Positions 45,047 through 55,690 of a stretch of DNA of 64,000 nt are shown here, piece by piece. Position numbers and translations under genes: made by a program. Within the stretch, counting starts at the first letter, position 1, and each line of letters starts with the position of its first letter. Source of the DNA: Odontocerum albicorne (Eukaryota > Arthropoda > Insecta > Trichoptera > Odontoceridae). A model generated the notes under the pieces. The model saw nothing but the letters and a program-made list of their open reading frames with translations. It was not told the DNA's origin and did not search any database. Location: contig OX463844.1 in NCBI GenBank assembly GCA_949825065.1, positions 23,965,763 through 24,029,762 on the forward strand, written 5' to 3'.

Positions 45047-45691
45047 CAGTAGACTCGATTATTAGGGGTTGCATTTACCAGTTTACGGATTATCCGCGAT
45101 GGTAAAAAAAGTACGTTTATTTTATTATATTTCGAAATTATTTAAAATGATTTTTTTTTTCATTCGACTATATAATACAACATGTACCAGAAAATTAAAC
45201 TGGCGAAATTTGTAATATGTAACACAATAATAAAATTGACGAAATTGCGAACAAGTCATCGACCAGAAATCCCAGTGGTTGATTCAGTGTATACTTTTTA
45301 TGCAAGCGAGCGGGCGCATCAGGTCAAATATTTTTTTTTAATTACGTGTGCATTGCGGTTGATTTAAATTTTTATTGTCGTGTCACAAAGCTGTGAGCTC
45401 TAGTTTTATGTGTGTTTGTTCGTGACTTTTTAATATTCTTAGGTGAGTGTTCGAGTTGTGGTGTCAATTTTATATTTTCATACCAAGCATTGCGAAATCT
45501 GCTGAAAGGTGAACAAAGGAAAAAAAAAATTTCTTTGCTGTTTTAAATAAAAGAGCGTGTGGGATAATTTTGAGATATTGTTTTATTTTTTTTCCATATA
45601 TTTTCCTTTGTTTTTTGCGGAGATTGTCTGTTTTTTATTAGGGTCACTTATGTTACCTATCCTACCACCCCGGACAATCGAGAGTCTACTG
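45047..45691. mobile_element. pogo/Tigger-like MITE (645 bp)
   Basis: The left end CAGTAGACTCGATTATTAGG and right end ...GGACAATCGAGAGTCTACTG are inverted repeats; the left has lost two bases of the CTCTCG motif. TA flanks both sides (45045-45046 and 45692-45693). CAGTAGACTCTCGATT termini with TA duplication are characteristic of pogo/Tigger-type elements. The inside has no transposase. Confidence 0.9.
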
Positions 45692-45693
45692 TA

Positions 45694-46345
45694 TATAATT
45701 ATTTATTTAAATGTTGAATAGCAAAAAATGTTAATGAGTAAAATTCATAGGCTAAATTATAATTATACCTATATGTGATATCTTTTTATATAACTAAACA
45801 ATCTGTCTTTTAAATTCTTGTTTTAGGTGACGCTTTTATTTGCCTAAATTTAGTAATCAAAATATACATTTTATGCCTATATTTGTTTATAACACCTCAT
45901 CTCTATTTATAACACCTAATCTCTTTTTGTAATATAATCTTTAATCGCTTTTATCTGCTAACGGTATTTGATATTTGTAATTTAATCTAGGAACTCGTTG
46001 TGAGCTGCAAAAAATAATGAAATTTAAATTAAAACCCCTTTTATTACCTCTGCACGCTTCGTTCCGGCAAGGGTTGTGGGGCGCCACCCTTGCTGGACAG
46101 ATCAGTTCATGTTGACTCTGTATGGTAGTGGCGTTCAACTTTTCCCTCTCGATATTTTTCTGTAGAATCAACTTTTTTTTAAATAACTCAATATAAGTAT
46201 ATTTTTCTTACCTTCTCATATCCCTTCCATTGAAAAGACATTCGAGATATAAAATAAATATTTCCTTTTGTTTTTTAAATTCTATACTTTTAATTTGTAA
46301 TTTTAGTTTTTTTCTTGACTTTTTACTGTTTATGTGCAACCTAAA
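45694..46345. other. No clear feature
   Basis: A minus frame at 45941-46171 crosses a small GC-richer patch (46045-46130), unrecognised. Confidence 0.45.
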
Positions 46346-46520
46346 ACTCTATTGCCTAGTAGGTAAAACGCCTGTCTGCCCGGAAGTTGCGACTTCGATT
46401 CCTGCGGGGGTACCCATATTTTCTAAAAAAGAGGGTATTCACAAATAGTTTGGTATTCACTTAATTTTTGTTTAAAGTCTTTTCGTTGGTTGAAAGAGAT
46501 TGCCACGTGACAATATACGA
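46346..46520 (+). mobile_element. SINE-A copy
   Basis: Head CTATTGCCTAGTAGGTAAAA-CGCCTGTCT, B box GCGACTTCGATTCCTGC, T/A-rich linker and tail (TCGTTGGTTGAAAGAGATTG-CCACGTGACAAT). Confidence 0.75.
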
Positions 46521-46609
46521 GCCAGAGTGTACCAGAAACAACGAAAGTGCAACACACAACGAGTACAATTAAAACTTTATTACCTCTTAATTAGCCATTT
46601 TCCCATTCT

Positions 46610-46690
46610 GTGTTACTCCTGTCCGAAGTGATTACCATACGGCAATAAACCCACCAATTATACCTTTCTTCAATGAAGTGCCAAACAAAT
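46610..46690 (+). mobile_element. SINE-A tail fragment
   Basis: GTGATTACCATACGGCAATA followed by AACCCACCAATTATACC resembles the SINE-A tail. No head. Confidence 0.5.
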
Positions 46691-47219
46691 AAAAAATAAT
46701 TTCTTCAAAATAACCAAAATCCAACTCGCTGAAAGAGAGTTTCATGTAGAGTATTAAGTCTTTTCACATAAATTAGGAAATCCAATATCAAAAGAAGCAA
46801 AACATAATGGTTCATAGAAGTTGTGCACAAATAAAAAGATCCTATGCGCATGAATACATATTTGTTTATTTGAAATACCCAATTAGACTTAATAGCTCAT
46901 TGATAATAATAAGGAATTCAATCGAAAATGCCGGAAACTTTGTATATTTCCTCTTTTTGTTACCTAAAATTTGTGAAATAGAACACTCAATATTAATTGA
47001 TGTGCTTTTCCTTGATTCTGTGGATTGTGAGTGCTTTTTCTGTCTACTAATCAGTGAATGATCTTTTGTTTATTGAATGCTCCTGATTTAAATGATCTTT
47101 CTATGATAATAAAGGGGTTTAATTGACCTTCTGTTTAAGTAGGGTTTTAATTCTCCCGACTGTTCTATATGGTAAGGTTCTATTGTAAAGTTTCCGGCTT
47201 GAATAAGTAAGAGCGTATA
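46691..47219. other. No feature seen
   Basis: An 84-codon plus frame at 46807-47061 shows no motif. Confidence 0.4.
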
Positions 47220-47480
47220 CCAACCAGGTCCATCGCACGGTCAGGCGATGTTACAGTTATTGTACAATTTGATACATATACCCTCAGTAACATGTGAACT
47301 AAAGCCGACTGATTATTCTAAGATGTTCAAAATTAAGCGTTGCGCGGTTATCAAGTGTGTTTTAAAAGAAGGGAAAAGCCTGTCAGAAATTAAAGACATT
47401 GAGATGTCGTGTCGTGTAAAACAATATCGGAGATGATCTTCATCAAGGCAAACCAGAAGAGGCACTGACTCCCAGAATAT
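47220..47480. repeat. Dispersed repeat F, copy 2
   Basis: Shares ordered blocks with 15280-15530 (CGATGTTACAGTTA, CCCTCAGTAACATGTGAACT, TTTTAAAAGAAGGGAAAA, AGATGATCTTCATCAAGGCA). The identity of the family is unknown. Confidence 0.55.
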
Positions 47481-48109
47481 TGTTTCAGTGAAAAATTAAT
47501 TCATCGTTCTAAAGAAAATATTGAACTCCAGGGCTATTGTAAAGAAAAATATTTTTTTGTTTCATTATTTATTTTTTATATTCTTGGGCCATGAACATTG
47601 GATCCTCACTTCGTATATCTTTTATCAAATTTTTTATTTTGTGAAATGTACATGTCTTAGGACATTTATAAGCCTAGTAATATTGTTCTAGAAAAAAATA
47701 GGATACGTATAGACTTTACACATTGGATTTGAAATTGTATCCACGGATATGGATTGTAAAATTTATAGAATATTTTCCGACCGCCACTTGGGTTTCCATG
47801 GTTTTTTGGAATGGGTAACACTTTATCTGTGCAATGACGCGACGCAGTGGGGCGCTGTGACTCCCTTTGTATTTGTTTGCAGCGCAAATTGGAATTTTCA
47901 ATTATCACTTTATCATCAGAGCGCTCCGGTCCCAGTCCTAGTTCAAACAGGCGACTCTCTGCCCTCCACTCGCCAGCCAGGCTCCCACTGCTAATTGTGT
48001 TTATCGACTGCTTATTGTTTACAGCTAATTGATTGGTAACATACATATTTAATTTATTGATGCTTTTGAATATATGAGTTGGGTATGTTTCGTTATTTCA
48101 TGCTGTTTT
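47481..48109. other. GC-richer patch at 47810-47990, unassigned
   Basis: Overlapping frames on both strands (47666-48046 minus, 47749-47994 plus) reflect low stop density. No recognised protein. The patch has CGACGCAGTGGGGCGCTGTG-type sequence. Confidence 0.35.
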
Positions 48110-48254
48110 TAACATACATACGATCACGTCATTTCATTGGGCAAAAAAGAGACAGCGCAGATTTTCCTATCGCGACACCCATTGTTCATATCTTCTAGAT
48201 CCACACACCTTCTCATACAACTTCTATGATTTTTCTAATTTGTAACATTATATA
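48110..48254 (-). mobile_element. LINE-T 3' fragment
   Basis: ACATACATACGATCACGTCA, CGCGACACCCATTG and CTTCTAGATCCACACACCTT are the LINE-T 3' blocks in minus orientation. It stops at the TA where mariner 2 begins. The sequence right of the mariner restarts at a LINE 3' end rather than continuing this copy. Confidence 0.7.
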
Positions 48255-49570
48255 CGAGGGTGGTCCCAGAAGTACCCGACCTGGCGTATAGATGGTGGTT
48301 GTTGCTTTAAAAAAATACTATGGTAGAAAGTACTAAACTTATAAAGCTTAAGTTTCAAGTTTTAAGACGCTACGTTGTTTAGTATTTGTTTGGCAGCCAT
48401 CAATAGTGAACGCTCTCAGTGAATTTGTAAACATGGAAAAATTGTTCATCGTTATGTGATACAATACTTTCATTTGAAAGGTCTAAGTCCAACCAATATC
48501 AAAGCCGAGCTAGATTCTACTCTGGGGGAGTTTGCTCCTTAGTTTACAATAGTAAAATATTGGGTGGCAGAGTTTAAACGAGGCCGTACAAACTGCCAAG
48601 ACGAACATCGCAGTGGTCGACCAAATGAGGTGACCACGCCAGAAATGGTAAAGAAAATAAAGAAAGTAAAGGTAAAGAAAATCCACAAAATGGTATTGGA
48701 TGACCGTCGATTGAAAGTGCGCGAGCTAGCAGACATGGTAGGTATTTCAAAAAGTGCTGTACATTGCATATTGACTGAAAATTTGGACATGAGAAAGCTG
48801 TGCGCAATATGGGTGCCGCGTTTGCTCACAATGGAACAAAAACAGCGTCGTGAGGATGTTTCAATCGAGTGTTTGGCGATGTTTCACAGCAATAAAGCCG
48901 AGTTTTTGCGTCGATTCATAACCATGGATGAAACATGGGTCCATCACTTTACACTTGAGACGAAGGAACAGTCAAAACAATGAACTAAAAGGGGAGAATC
49001 GGCTCCAAAAAAGGCGAAGACAGTTCCATCTGCAGGCAAGGTCATGGCGTCAGTTTTTTGGGATGCGTGTAGAATAATTTTCATTGATTATCTTCAAAAA
49101 GGAAAAACAATCAACAGCGAGTATTATGCGAACTTATTGCAGCGTTTGAGTGATGAAATCAAGAAAAAACGGCCGCATTTGGTGAAAAATATAGTGTTGT
49201 TTCATCAAGAAAATGCACCAGTTCACACATCCGTTATCGCGGTGACCAAAATCAATGGATTAAAGTCGAATTGCTTCCTCACGCACCCTGTTTGCCAGAT
49301 TTAGCCCCCTCGGATTATTTTCTTTTTCCAAACTTGAAAAAAATGGCTCGGTGGTAAAAGATTTGCCAACAATGAAGAGGTGGAATCTGCGGTTGATGTC
49401 TATTTTGAGGCGCTGGACGGTTCTCACTATAAACAGGGTATCGAAGCTATTGAACATCGCTGGGAAAAGTGTGTCGAGCTGAAAGGAGACTATGTTGAGA
49501 AATAAAAATATTTTTTCCCCAAGTTTTTGTGTTTTCTTTGTTAGGTCGGGTACTTTTGGAACTACCCTCG
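48255..49570 (+). mobile_element. Mariner transposon 2 (1316 bp, both TIRs, TA duplication)
   Basis: The left end CGAGGGTGGTCCCAGAAGTA and right end ...TACTTTTGGAACTACCCTCG match over about 28 bp with three differences. TATA lies on both outer sides (48251-48254 and 49571-49574). It carries one transposase relic in plus orientation. The TIRs are related to but distinct from mariner 1, so this is a different subfamily. Confidence 0.96.
48433..49505 (+). pseudogene. Mariner transposase pseudogene 2
   Basis: The frame covers the full expected length, from ATG at 48433 to TAA at 49503-49505 after ELKGDYVEK. Breaks: an early frameshift after the first codons, TAG near 48541, TGA at 48981-48983 (where Trp is usual after SKQ), a frameshift near 49255 and an extra A in an A-run near 49340. 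The catalytic series is DETW (first Asp kept), HQENAPVHTS (second Asp replaced by Glu) and SDYFLFPN (third Asp kept). The HTH region contains KYWVAEFKRGRT. Confidence 0.93.
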
Positions 49571-50075
49571 TATATGCATACTATCACACCGTTTCCCTAC
49601 CGGTGTAAGAAAAAGAGAGCGCCAGACTTTCCTATCAAATTTCCTTCTTTCAAAATGTCATACACTTGATCCGACCTTAGTCATCTTCTACCACGCATCC
49701 CACTCACATTTGCACTGTATATTTGTTTTGTTAGTATTTCTTAATATATTCGTTATGCGCGCCCAAACCATCTAATATTGGTCTTCTTCATCTCGCTCAA
49801 CACCTTAAGCTCAAACTCATCAGCCCATGTATTCTTATAAATGCAAACATTCCTACAGCATTTATTCAGATCTTTTCAGTTTAGTCACATGTCCACGTAT
49901 CACTCCCATACATCAAAGGTATTAAAATACTGCTGTGGACTATCATCTTGGCAGATTTTAATACTATCCGGCTCGATTTTATATGCCTTAGTGCCCCATT
50001 TACTATGTTTTCTATCGCTTCACGCCGTTCAATATCCCTCGTAACTCTTCCATCATCTTAGAAAATATTATCTAA
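49571..50075 (-). mobile_element. LINE-T 3' relic
   Basis: From the 3' terminus (CACACCGTTTCCCTACCGGT) through AATTTCCTTCTTTCAAAATG, CACTTGATCCGACCTTAGTC, CACTCACATTTGCACTGTAT and GCGCCCAAACCATC. Coding frames are destroyed. Confidence 0.75.
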
Positions 50076-50084
50076 TTACTCGTA

Positions 50085-50250
50085 GCAGAATTCAACTTGC
50101 TTGGTTTTAAATTTTACTTCTTTTTAAATATCATTCACTTGATTCAACCAAATTTTTATAGGTCTACCTGTACTAAGCCTTCTATTCACATTTGCACTGT
50201 ACATTTGTTTTGTTAGATTTTCTTGATTCATTCGTTCTACATAGCCAAAC
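50085..50250 (-). mobile_element. LINE-T fragment, second copy
   Basis: Repeats the inner blocks of the previous relic (ATATCATTCACTTGATTCAA, ATTCACATTTGCACTGTACA, TTGATTCATTCGTTCTACAT) without its 3' end. Confidence 0.65.
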
Positions 50251-50255
50251 AATTC

Positions 50256-50300
50256 TTCGGAAGACAGGTGTCTTACTAACTTGGTCATGGAGGTCGTCTC
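50256..50300 (-). mobile_element. SINE-A head fragment
   Basis: Minus strand: GACGACCTCCATGACCAAGT-TAGTAAGACACCTGTCTTCC is a clear SINE-A 5' head with A box, joined directly to the LINE fragment at 50085-50250. Confidence 0.65.
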
Positions 50301-50439
50301 CTTTCTATTACAGTACTCTGTAGTGTTTTGCGTTATCTAAAATATTAAGAACATTTCTTAAACCATCGTATCATTAGAATACATTCGATCTTTTAAATTT
50401 TTCAATATCTGTCAAAACTAACTATTGTCTTCATTTCAC

Positions 50440-50715
50440 CGCGTAGACAACATCTTCTTGATGTAGATGCTCTATCAGTCATCGAAGGGGATCGTCATGA
50501 ATAATATGGTTTAAGCGGTCCTCATCGAAGTCCACGGGTCGTCCGGAACGCTCCATGTCTTTCAGGTCGAAATTACCGTCTTTGATACGCAAAAACCATC
50601 GACGAACTGTCCTTTCATTCATAGCATCTTCACCGTACACTGTAAATATCGCGAGCAGCTTTATTCCCTCGATTGAACGCGAATAGAAGGAGGTGTCGAA
50701 AATGCTCACTTTCGT
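50440..50715 (-). pseudogene. Mariner transposase N-terminal fragment (third lineage)
   Basis: The minus frame reads VYGEDAMNERTVRRWFLRIK, DGNFDLKDMERSGRP and DEDRLNHIIHDDP: the second helix-turn-helix and linker of a mariner-type transposase, from a lineage different from mariners 1 and 2. A TGA follows DDPLR. No catalytic domain or TIRs are found. Confidence 0.8.
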
Positions 50716-51100
50716 CTACTTGCCATCCATTTTGAAGGCTTGTAATCAAATAAAATAATATATGTAACGTAAAAGCAAACACAATACCTTGTAGAGCAGA
50801 AAATTTTCTTTCGAATGACGTATAACCTTAACCATTTTGTTTTACTTTTGGTGCTCATTTTTAAATAGGAAAAAAACGGACACAACTTATGTTAACACCC
50901 AATACATGATTGTTTTTTTCGTTTTGATTGTGTTTTTAAAGTTTTGATATTTGTTTACACTTCCGTTTTTGTTATGATGTTTATTGTATTACTGTTTTGT
51001 TTGAATAAAATTTCTTTTCGTTTTGTTTGTTTGTGTAGTTTCTAATGAATTTTGTTTTTTTTTCTTCATAAAGGCTAAATTCGTTCAAAATAAATAAATA
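50716..51100. other. T/G-rich spacer
   Basis: Rich in TTTTGTTTG-type strings (50910-51060) on the plus strand. It ends with a pyrimidine-rich run and AG near 51070, which could resemble a splice acceptor. Confidence 0.35.
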
Positions 51101-51104
51101 TCAG

Positions 51105-51553
51105 CACTTAGTGCCACGATTCTCACCCAAAGATTTCACTTGGTGAAATATGATACGAAGCAGAGAGTATGTGCTGGTCATTTTTTCCCAGTTGATGTTT
51201 CTTCAACAAAACTAATCGACAGTGATTATCCAAGACATACTTAGTTTGCCATGACAGATTCAGCGTATGGTAAAATTACAATTGTCAGTGAAATTAATGG
51301 TAAATTCCATTACGTGAGTGCTAGACGATGCGTCGACATTCATAGTGTACCTGATGAAGGCTCTATTATGCAGGAGCCACTGATTGTGCCGCGACCTGCT
51401 CTACAAGTATCATATTTTATGCATCGGCCCCTCTCCTACCCCCGCATTCGTTTCATCTCCACCCCTAAAGGGGCGAGGCTAAAACGCATAGAACAAATTG
51501 ACGAATATATTCAAACACAATTTACCATTCATTCTCCATGTACTGAGATATAA
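51105..51553 (+). pseudogene. Unrecognised protein-coding relic, about 150 codons with one in-frame stop
   Basis: From about 51105 a frame is open to a TAG at 51240-51242; the same frame then continues from ATG at 51251 for 100 codons to TAA. Both parts look coding: the residues are mixed (RFHLVKYDTKQRVCAGHFFP; KITIVSEINGKFHYVSARRC; YPRIRFISTPKGARLKRIEQ) and codons are less A/T-biased than the flanks. I do not recognise the family. There is no signal peptide or membrane segment. It could be a decayed host exon, a piece of an unknown transposon, or a captured gene. Confidence 0.45.
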
Positions 51554-52569
51554 CTCGTATATTAGAGATGTGGTTAGTACAGGTTTATAAGGAAAGAAAG
51601 AGAATCAAAAATTTTACATTAAATTTAATCATGATATACACATTATTTCCACTTTGCTCCTTCTTACGTTAGGTTTTCTTTATTTATCTAAATTTAAAAT
51701 AAACAAGAAAAATGTTTTTCGGGTACTAGATTCTTTACATATCCTATGTCCCAAACTCATTACCGCGCCGAGCGATATTAACCCGAGATCGGCAATCAAT
51801 TGATCTCGATTGACCGTTCTGATACATTTTACTGTCAATCGTTTATTTTCTAAGCTTCTTTAATAGATTTCAATGTGTTTTCTGTATTCCTTAAATATAT
51901 TAATTGTTATTATAAACACATTTTTTTCTACATCAACAATGCCGTTTTTAACATGCAAATGCCATTATTTGAATTTTCTCCTCTAAACCGTTAAAATACA
52001 TTTTGTGTGGAGTGTGAAACAATTTTTTATAGAGGTTTGTAATTTTTTTTGGTACCACAGATAAAATAACTGTGAAGATGTTTTCATTATTTTGCATAAA
52101 AAATAAAAATGAATCATGTATGGTAAAGCTTGAAGAAAATGCTATTGTTTTATTCTCAGTCTCTTGCTCTGCCTTGGGCAGAAATAATTTGACAAGCCTT
52201 TCCGTTGGACTTGGGTCTCATCCCTAGTGAGCCACGTCCAGGCAGCGGATCCTTCGTGTCCCGGAGGTCCTGCGCAACAGAGAACTTTTGTTTTACTTTC
52301 AGAACTTTGCCGCATTGTCATTTTCCTTGGCTCGTTTTAATTAAAATTAATATTTCGCTCTTCGTGACTGGATTATACAAAACATTCGCAAATTTTTTAC
52401 AATTTTTTTGCTGTTTCTTACTTCATGAACAGCTTTTAAATGTATTTATGTTCAAATAGCTTTTAATCTTAAAACTGTCTTTTTTGTTATAATTTTTTTT
52501 GAATATCATGGTAGTTGTATAATTGTTTGTTTAAATAATTCAGTGATCAAACATTAATGGTTCACAATA
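51554..52569. other. GC-richer patch at 52150-52290, otherwise nothing
   Basis: The patch (GTGAGCCACGTCCAGGCAGC, CCCGGAGGTCCTGCGCAACA) is open in one frame (52205-52459) but matches nothing I know. The rest is AT-rich. Confidence 0.4.
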
Positions 52570-52850
52570 GTATTTAAGTACCAGCTTTGATGCATGGGAG
52601 TGAAACGTAGACGTGGAAAAATATTGAAAAGAACCGAATGAATGCTGTAGAAATGCGTGCACTTAGAATAATGGATGGGGGATAATATTACATGACTACG
52701 GAATGCAGTGATTAGGGATGAATGTTAACTTAAGGCTGATAGGATGAGTACGATGAAAAACACCAGTTTGAGATGGTTTGGCTACGTGGAACGAATGAAT
52801 GAAGAAAAAATAACAAAACAAATATACAGTGAAGCACTAAAACATATATA
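52570..52850 (+). mobile_element. LINE-T relic (more 5' part of the C-terminal domain)
   Basis: Plus-strand pieces in order: LMHGSET, W-K-N, MNAVEMRALRIMDG, then RWFGYVERMNEEKITKQIYS across frames. This is the GSETWTW...INAVEMRSLR...WFGHxERMNE pattern of insect LINE fragments. Stops are frequent. Confidence 0.75.
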
Positions 52851-53324
52851 ACAGTATTCTAGTAACAAATGTGATATATGGACATGGATAATATACATAT
52901 ATTTTTTTAATTGCTTTCAAGCAAAGAAAAAAACAAGCGTATAAAATGATTCCTGGACAAACTGCACAATTGCTCGTAAAAATACATGTTTCATTAAATC
53001 AGCGCGTAAAGATAATCTAGTCATTTCAAAAGCGCTATTTTCGAAAACGGTTTAACTACAGAGTGCTCCTAGAGCAGTTACTGAGCTTCAGAAATATTGA
53101 TAAAAGTATTAACTATAAATAAAAGTAGCCTGGGTTTCGAAATCATACTAGCCAGTGGGCAAGCGATGTCATTTTTATTATTTAAAAATAATGGGTGCCA
53201 TAAAGATATAATGATCCAGTAAACCATTATAGCACATTATTTAAAGCTAATTTGCGCGAGTTGATGTAATTCGAAGCATTTATTCTCAGTTCACCCAGTA
53301 CAAAAAAAACTATAGCCTATCCTA
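52851..53324. other. No feature seen
   Basis: AT-rich. Confidence 0.45.
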
Positions 53325-53669
53325 ATGAAACACAATGAGCTCTCATTCGGAGCTCGAAGTCACAATTTTTCCTTTTCTGAAAGTGAATTTGTAAAGTTTT
53401 TCTTAGTTTTACCTCAGTTCCCCGAAACTATTGCGGCAGGGGATATCAAGTTCGAGTCGGTGTCCCACGAGACAATAGTTGGGAGCAGCGGAGTCGCGGA
53501 AATTCGATACGACGAGTGTTTCAAGTTTCTAACTGAACCAGTCTGTGTCTCCAGACCTTCCACGGTCCAGGGGTTACCCTCAATGCCTTGGGATACAGAG
53601 GCTCAAATATCTCTGGTTTGGTACGATGCGACGTTGCAGACAAAATATTTAATTTTTTATTACTTTTGA
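53325..53669 (+). other. Open frame of 114 codons, unrecognised
   Basis: ATG to TGA over a GC-richer patch (53420-53640) containing CGAGTCGGTGTCCCACGAG and GGAGTCGCGGAAATTCG. The product has no known motif. An overlapping minus frame exists, so coding is doubtful. It lies just upstream of a SINE. Confidence 0.2.
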
Positions 53670-53730
53670 GTAGTGTGTCTTCTTTATGGCAAGAGTTGAC
53701 AAAACAGCTTTTATAATTATTCAATAAATG

Positions 53731-53990
53731 ACGACCTCTGTGGCCTGGTTGGTAAGTAACTTTACTTCCACCCGCGGATTTCGGGTTTAATTCCTGATGG
53801 TATTCAACAAAAAAAAAAGACCCCGGTCTGGTTAGAGTTCATCTGGTAATAATACTCGTACGCGCTAAGTACATGTGCGAGGGGTTCTATACCGAAGGCT
53901 CAATTATTGGAGATATATCCGAAGACAAAATGCCTTACAGCTACACTTTTCAATATATCCGAATCACCAATTCGAATGTTTGAAGAGTAC
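53731..53990 (+). mobile_element. SINE-A relative with a different tail
   Basis: Head GACCTCTGTGGCCTGGTTGG-TAAGTAAC, B box CGGGTTTAATTCCTGATGG and linker CCCCGGTCTGGTTAGAGTTC. The 3' part resembles 25144-25330 (GGGTTCTATACCGAAGGCTC-AATTA against its GGATCTATACCTAAAGACTC). TACTCGTA lies at 53853-53860. Confidence 0.75.
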
Positions 53991-54760
53991 CACATAAAAG
54001 AAGAATAATTTGATAAAGATAACATATTTAAACAACCACTCTGTCTCGAAAACGATTATCCAAAAAAATCTTCGATTCAATTCCGTCCTCTGACCGGGAA
54101 GATGCTTGAATCACACACAATTAGTTTCTTAGCGAAATTCCCTCTATCACTTCTTTCAATAGTCACATCGATTACCAGTCCTCCTGTATACTGAAAACTA
54201 CACTTATTTCTTGATAACGGAAACCTCTATTATAGTTTTTTTCCTCTCTTGTACCATGTCTACGCTACATCATCTTTTTGTATCATCTACTCGTATTTGG
54301 TGGAATCTGCAACTTGAAGATCTTAGTATTTTTTTGCTTTCTCTTCCCATGATTTCAGTAATTAAAAGCATTTGTATTCAGCTTTCTTGCCGCATACATT
54401 TTACCCGAAGAATTATAAAATCGTCATAGTTTGGTTGCTATTGAATTTATTTATTTGTACAATCTACGGTTGATTCTGACCATTAAAATATTAACAACAT
54501 ATAAATTTGAATTTTACGTGTTATTTTAAGTACTCACATTATAACATTGACATGCATAATTCAAAATCAGAAACAAGCACATACCTTTTCTACACTTACA
54601 AGTACATCATATAACATAGCTCATAAGAACCTGGGCTGTATCCCGTGCAAGGAAGTTTTCTTAAAAATATAACATATTAAACGTAAAAAATAAACCGTTT
54701 AGAAAAAAAACACACACATGATTCACATACTCAACACACATACATAAGGACAATTTTAGA
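53991..54760. other. No feature seen
   Basis: AT-rich. A plus frame at 54211-54429 is unremarkable. TACTCGTA lies at 54288-54295. Confidence 0.45.
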
Positions 54761-54835
54761 CCTGCTTGGCTTAGTTGGTAAGACACCTGTCTCCGAACCT
54801 GGGGATTTTGGGTTCAATGTTTCAATTTACCAGAA
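54761..54835 (+). mobile_element. SINE-A head
   Basis: GACCTGCTTGGCTTAGTTGG-TAAGACACCTGTCTCCGAAC with B box TTGGGTTCAATGTTTC. The body does not match other copies well. Confidence 0.7.
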
Positions 54836-55447
54836 TTTAAAGTGCTATCGAATTTATATTAGCAACACTCGAATAAACTTCTTTGATATAAAATATACAT
54901 TCTAAGTATATTTTGATAAAATTAGGGATTAGGTATTATGCCACATTGTTATACATATTAGAGTCATCTTTTCATAATAAGCGCATTTGTACCCGCAAAG
55001 AAAAGGTTAATATCTATCTTTGAAAAATGATTTATCTCCGTGCGTATGGTAGCATTACATTACAGTCTCTGCAGGAGTCCCAGTCTATTATAAACGTGTA
55101 TAATCAATTTTATGAGTAACTTAAAATGAAAAATTGTGAGAGATTTTAATTGCTTCTTCTATTATCAAGCTATCTCTGATTTTTTTTTCTCATATTTCAA
55201 CAAAGTTAAATAGTAATTAAGTGATTAAGACAAGTGTATTTTCGACTTAACAGCTGTTTATCATGCGACCCGTAAGTAGCAATACACCCGCCAAGTTGTA
55301 CGGTTTACAATGTTGGATTTTTGTCAATTTTGGTAATCTACAATAGAAGCTATGTGCAATATTTCATTATATTTATAGTTTATTTCTCGATTGGCTTTAG
55401 TCGATAAAAGGGAATTTTCGCCATTTTACTTGTTTATTTTAGATCTA
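54836..55447. other. No feature seen
   Basis: AT-rich, without supported features. Confidence 0.45.
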
Positions 55448-55690
55448 CAAAAATTTTGCAGTTCGTCCTCCCTGAGTAAGCGTTCTGTGGTTTTCTTAGC
55501 GAATACGTTTTCCTAAACATATACAGATGCAGGAAAGTACCATATCTAATAAAGGCTGTATCCACCATCTTCCTATCAGTAAACTCAACTTCGTCCTATC
55601 TTTAATCTGTGAATAATAATGTGTTCGAATCCTGAGTAACAGCGCCCTAGAGGAGGGTCTGCTCTCTAAACGGCGCTATATAAATTATCG
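55448..55690 (-). mobile_element. SINE-B copy 3
   Basis: On minus: head AGCGCCGTTTAGAGAGCAGA, ACTCAGGATTCGAACAC (B-box-like) and a body running to AACCACAGAACGCTTACTCA. It is the reverse-orientation counterpart of 4655 and 37540, and links the head fragments at 13585 and 21018 to the family. Confidence 0.7.
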
